The translations under genes were made by a program, and so were the position numbers. The notes under the pieces are model-generated. The model was not told where the DNA came from and searched no databases. It worked only from the letters and a program-made list of their open reading frames with translations. A DNA stretch of 64,000 nt from Kitasatospora kifunensis. Its GTDB lineage: Bacteria > Actinomycetota > Actinomycetes > Streptomycetales > Streptomycetaceae. Numbering within the stretch: position 1 is the stretch's first letter; each line of letters opens with the position of its first letter. Below are positions 62,123-64,000 of this stretch, one piece after another. The stretch is taken from the NCBI RefSeq assembly GCF_014203855.1, contig NZ_JACHJV010000001.1, positions 4,588,001 through 4,652,000 of the forward strand. The letters run 5' to 3'.

Positions 62123-63019
62123 ATGGCGACCACCACCACCCACGCTCCCGCCCCGCTGCTGCACACGATCGTGCTGGACTGGTACCGGGAGCACGCCCGC
62201 GACCTGCCCTGGCGCGCGTCCGACGCCTCGCCCTGGGCGGTCATGGTGAGCGAGTTCATGCTCCAGCAGACCCCGGTCAAGCGGGTGCTGCCCGCCTACC
62301 AGGCCTGGTTGGAGCGCTGGCCCACCCCGGCCTCGCTGGCCGAGGACGCGCCGGGCGAGGCGGTGCGGATGTGGGGGCGGCTCGGCTACCCGCGACGCGC
62401 CCTACGCCTGCACGCGGCCGCGAGCGCGATCGTCGAGCGGCACGGCGGCGAGGTGCCGACCGAGCACGCCGAGCTGCTCGCGCTGCCGGGCGTCGGCGAG
62501 TACACGGCGGCGGCCGTCGCCTCCTTCGCCTTCCGCCAGCGCCACGCGGTGCTGGACACCAACGTCCGCCGGGTCTTCGCCCGTGCGGTGACCGGTGAGG
62601 AGTACCCGGCGCAGGCCACCACCGCCGCAGAGCGCCGCACGGCCGTCGAGCTGCTGCCCGACCACCCCGAGGTGGCCGCCCAGTGGGCGGTGGGCGTGAT
62701 GGAGCTGGGCGCGCTGGTCTGCACCGCCCGCAGCCCCGAGTGCGGCGGCTGCCCGCTGCGCGCGCACTGCGCCTGGGACCGGGCCGGGCGCCCGCCGTAC
62801 CAGGGGCCGGCCCGCCGTGGGCAGAGCTACGAGGGCACCGACCGCCAGGTCCGCGGCAAGCTGCTGGCGGTGCTGCGCGAGGCCCACGGTGAGGTCCCGC
62901 AGCACCGGCTGGACGCCGTCTGGCCCGAACCGGTGCAGCGTTCCCGGGCGTTGGACGGCCTGATCATCGACGGTCTGGTGGAGCCGGTGGCGCCGGGTGT
63001 CTACCGGCTGCCGCAGTAG
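62123..63019 (+). CDS. mutY: A/G-specific adenine glycosylase MutY
   Basis: Removes adenine mispaired with 8-oxoguanine. The product has 298 residues from ATG 62123. The catalytic Glu44 lies in MVSEFMLQQTPVKRV. The helix-hairpin-helix is LLALPGVGEYTAAAVASF, followed by the catalytic Asp in VLDTNVRRVF. The four cysteines of the 4Fe-4S cluster have the spacing C-x6-C-x2-C-x5-C (CTARSPECGGCPLRAHC). The C-terminal part is only about 75 residues, shorter than the NUDIX-like 8-oxoG recognition domain of E. coli MutY, as is usual in actinobacteria. It is divergent from the Gly-rich protein gene. Confidence 0.95.
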   Translation: MATTTTHAPAPLLHTIVLDWYREHARDLPWRASDASPWAVMVSEFMLQQTPVKRVLPAYQAWLERWPTPASLAEDAPGEAVRMWGRLGYPRRALRLHAAASAIVERHGGEVPTEHAELLALPGVGEYTAAAVASFAFRQRHAVLDTNVRRVFARAVTGEEYPAQATTAAERRTAVELLPDHPEVAAQWAVGVMELGALVCTARSPECGGCPLRAHCAWDRAGRPPYQGPARRGQSYEGTDRQVRGKLLAVLREAHGEVPQHRLDAVWPEPVQRSRALDGLIIDGLVEPVAPGVYRLPQ

Positions 63020-63034
63020 CCGACAGCCCGAGAA

Positions 63035-63091
63035 AGCGGTGAGGGCGGTGGGTCCCGAGTCGACGACCCGGGACCCACCGCCCTCACCGCT
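63035..63091. terminator. Bidirectional terminator after mutY
   Basis: AGCGGTGAGGGCGGTGGG plus TCCCG pairs with the exact complement ending at 63091, with an 11-base loop. The 23-base stem separates the converging mutY and MFS genes. Confidence 0.9.
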
Positions 63092-63103
63092 ACAGGCGGG
63101 CGC

Positions 63104-64000
63104 TCAGTGCGCCATCGCCGCCATGTCGCTGCCCTCGGGCTTCTCGGCGCCGGCGGCCTTGCCGGCCCCCCGCAGCGGGGTGCCCTTCAGGAAGAGCGCG
63201 GCGACGACCGAGACCAGGCTGATCAGGGCGGCCCAGACGAAGACCGAGTGGATGCCGTTGGACACCGCGTGGTGGAAGGCGTCCTGCACCGGGGCGGGCA
63301 GGGTGCGCAGCTTGGCCGGCGTCATCTGGTCGGCGCCGTCGAGCTGACCGCCGGCACCCGGGGCACCGGCGAGCTTCTGGGTCAGGGTGTCCTTGAGGTG
63401 GTTGGTGTAGATCGCGCCGAACAGCGCGACACCGAAGGAGCCGCCGATGGTGCGGAACAGGGTGGCGGTGGAGCTGGCCACGCCCATGTCCTTGAGCTCC
63501 ACGCTGTTCTGGGCGACCAGCATGGTGATCTGCATCAGGAAGCCCATGCCGGCGCCGAGCAGGGCCATGAAGAGGCCGGAGGTCAGGCGGGTGGTGCCGA
63601 CGCCCATGGTGGACAGCAGCAGCGAGCCGGCGCCCATCACCACGGTGCCGACGATCGGGAAGATCCGGTACTTGCCGGTCTTGGTGACCACCTGGCCGAC
63701 CACCAGCGAGACCACCAGCATGCCGAACATCATCGGCATCAGCAGCAGGCCGGAGTTGGTGGCCGAGGCGTTCTGGACGATCTGCTGGTACTGCGGCAGG
63801 AAGGTGACGCCGCCGAACATCTGGAAGCCGACGATGAAGCCGATGATCGAGACCACGGTGAAGTCGCGGTTGCGGAACAGGCTCAGCGGCAGCATCGGCT
63901 CCTTGACCCGCGCCTCCACGTAGCAGAAGCCGATCAGCGAGGCGGCGGCCAGCACGATCAGGCCGATGATGTGCTTGGAGCCCCAGGCGTACTGGGTGCC
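63104..64000 (-). CDS. MFS drug exporter (DHA2, 14-helix type), C-terminal part only
   Basis: The frame is open to the window edge, so the 5' part is missing. The 298 visible residues include about six helices, with VKEPMLPLSLFRNRDFTVV (the typical junction before helix 9 of DHA2 transporters), a GFQMFGGVTFLPQYQQIVQ helix, GLLLMPMMFGMLVVSLVVGQVVTKTGKYR and LLGAGMGFLMQITMLVAQNSV. A final helix (VFVWAALISLVSVVAALFL) precedes a short soluble tail. The EmrB/QacA family uses the proton gradient to expel hydrophobic drugs. The regulator would lie outside the window. Confidence 0.9.
   Translation of the reverse strand, partial: GTQYAWGSKHIIGLIVLAAASLIGFCYVEARVKEPMLPLSLFRNRDFTVVSIIGFIVGFQMFGGVTFLPQYQQIVQNASATNSGLLLMPMMFGMLVVSLVVGQVVTKTGKYRIFPIVGTVVMGAGSLLLSTMGVGTTRLTSGLFMALLGAGMGFLMQITMLVAQNSVELKDMGVASSTATLFRTIGGSFGVALFGAIYTNHLKDTLTQKLAGAPGAGGQLDGADQMTPAKLRTLPAPVQDAFHHAVSNGIHSVFVWAALISLVSVVAALFLKGTPLRGAGKAAGAEKPEGSDMAAMAH

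Overview
The window reads as the chromosome of a high-GC Gram-positive actinomycete, most likely a Streptomycetaceae member (Streptomyces, Kitasatospora or Streptacidiphilus). Third codon positions are almost all G or C, GTG starts are frequent, and the gene order matches the streptomycete core: mshA, a YbjN-family gene, gpmA, phoU, phoR-phoP, carD, ispD, ispF, cysS, rlmB, a DoxX gene, msiK and tRNA-Thr. The radA-disA-mutY group is also typical. The exact genus is an inference. I found no CRISPR array, rRNA, transposase or integrase.

Layout. 1-7.5 kb: the end of an Eis-like acetyltransferase; a membrane protein/DCC oxidoreductase/TetR operon with paired TetR-type operators; a GNAT acetyltransferase; an MFS exporter divergent from a LysR regulator across a 20-bp tandem array; a tautomerase, a second LysR gene and a YceI lipocalin. 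7.7-14.3 kb: a SNF2 helicase with a short remnant-like partner, a MerR/sliding-clamp fusion, and the conserved XRE-HBHA-DUF2516 cluster. 14.3-24.3 kb: a receiver-PP2C phosphatase, a macro-domain protein, a methyltransferase, mycothiol glycosyltransferase mshA, gpmA, a Cys-rich peptide, and the phosphate regulon controllers phoU and phoR-phoP with a PHO-box-like element between them. 24.4-35.4 kb: a lipoprotein, CarD, isoprenoid genes ispD-ispF, cysS, rlmB, a large DoxX protein, a sugar nucleotidyltransferase and the general sugar-importer ATPase MsiK. 35.7-38.8 kb: tRNA-Thr followed by a small accessory segment (a NERD protein, then two coupled genes sharing a short G-x-GTS-QA-RDI motif) and a partial copy of the tRNA 3' end. 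39-49 kb: EamA transporter, lipoprotein polysaccharide deacetylase, membrane M23 protein, heterodimeric ABC exporter with one degenerate ATP site, GH35 beta-galactosidase and an SDR. 49-54.5 kb: XRE regulator, MGMT-type DNA repair protein, a family 2B encapsulin shell gene (EshA-like), a polyprenyl diphosphate synthase that is its probable cargo, and a DUF4239 membrane protein. 54.6-64 kb: epimerase, a sigma-like/zinc-finger/membrane/BACON protein, radA, disA, a Gly-rich anchored protein, mutY and the end of an MFS exporter.

The strongest candidate for an unusual system is the encapsulin plus prenyl synthase pair (50.8-53.5 kb): a protein nanocompartment with an inserted cyclic-nucleotide-binding-like domain, apparently packaging an isoprenoid-chain enzyme. 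Other points of interest are the MerR/DnaN-like fusion, the sigma-like BACON protein, the paired accessory proteins near tRNA-Thr, and the recurrence of decaying 16-21 bp tandem repeats, mostly between genes.
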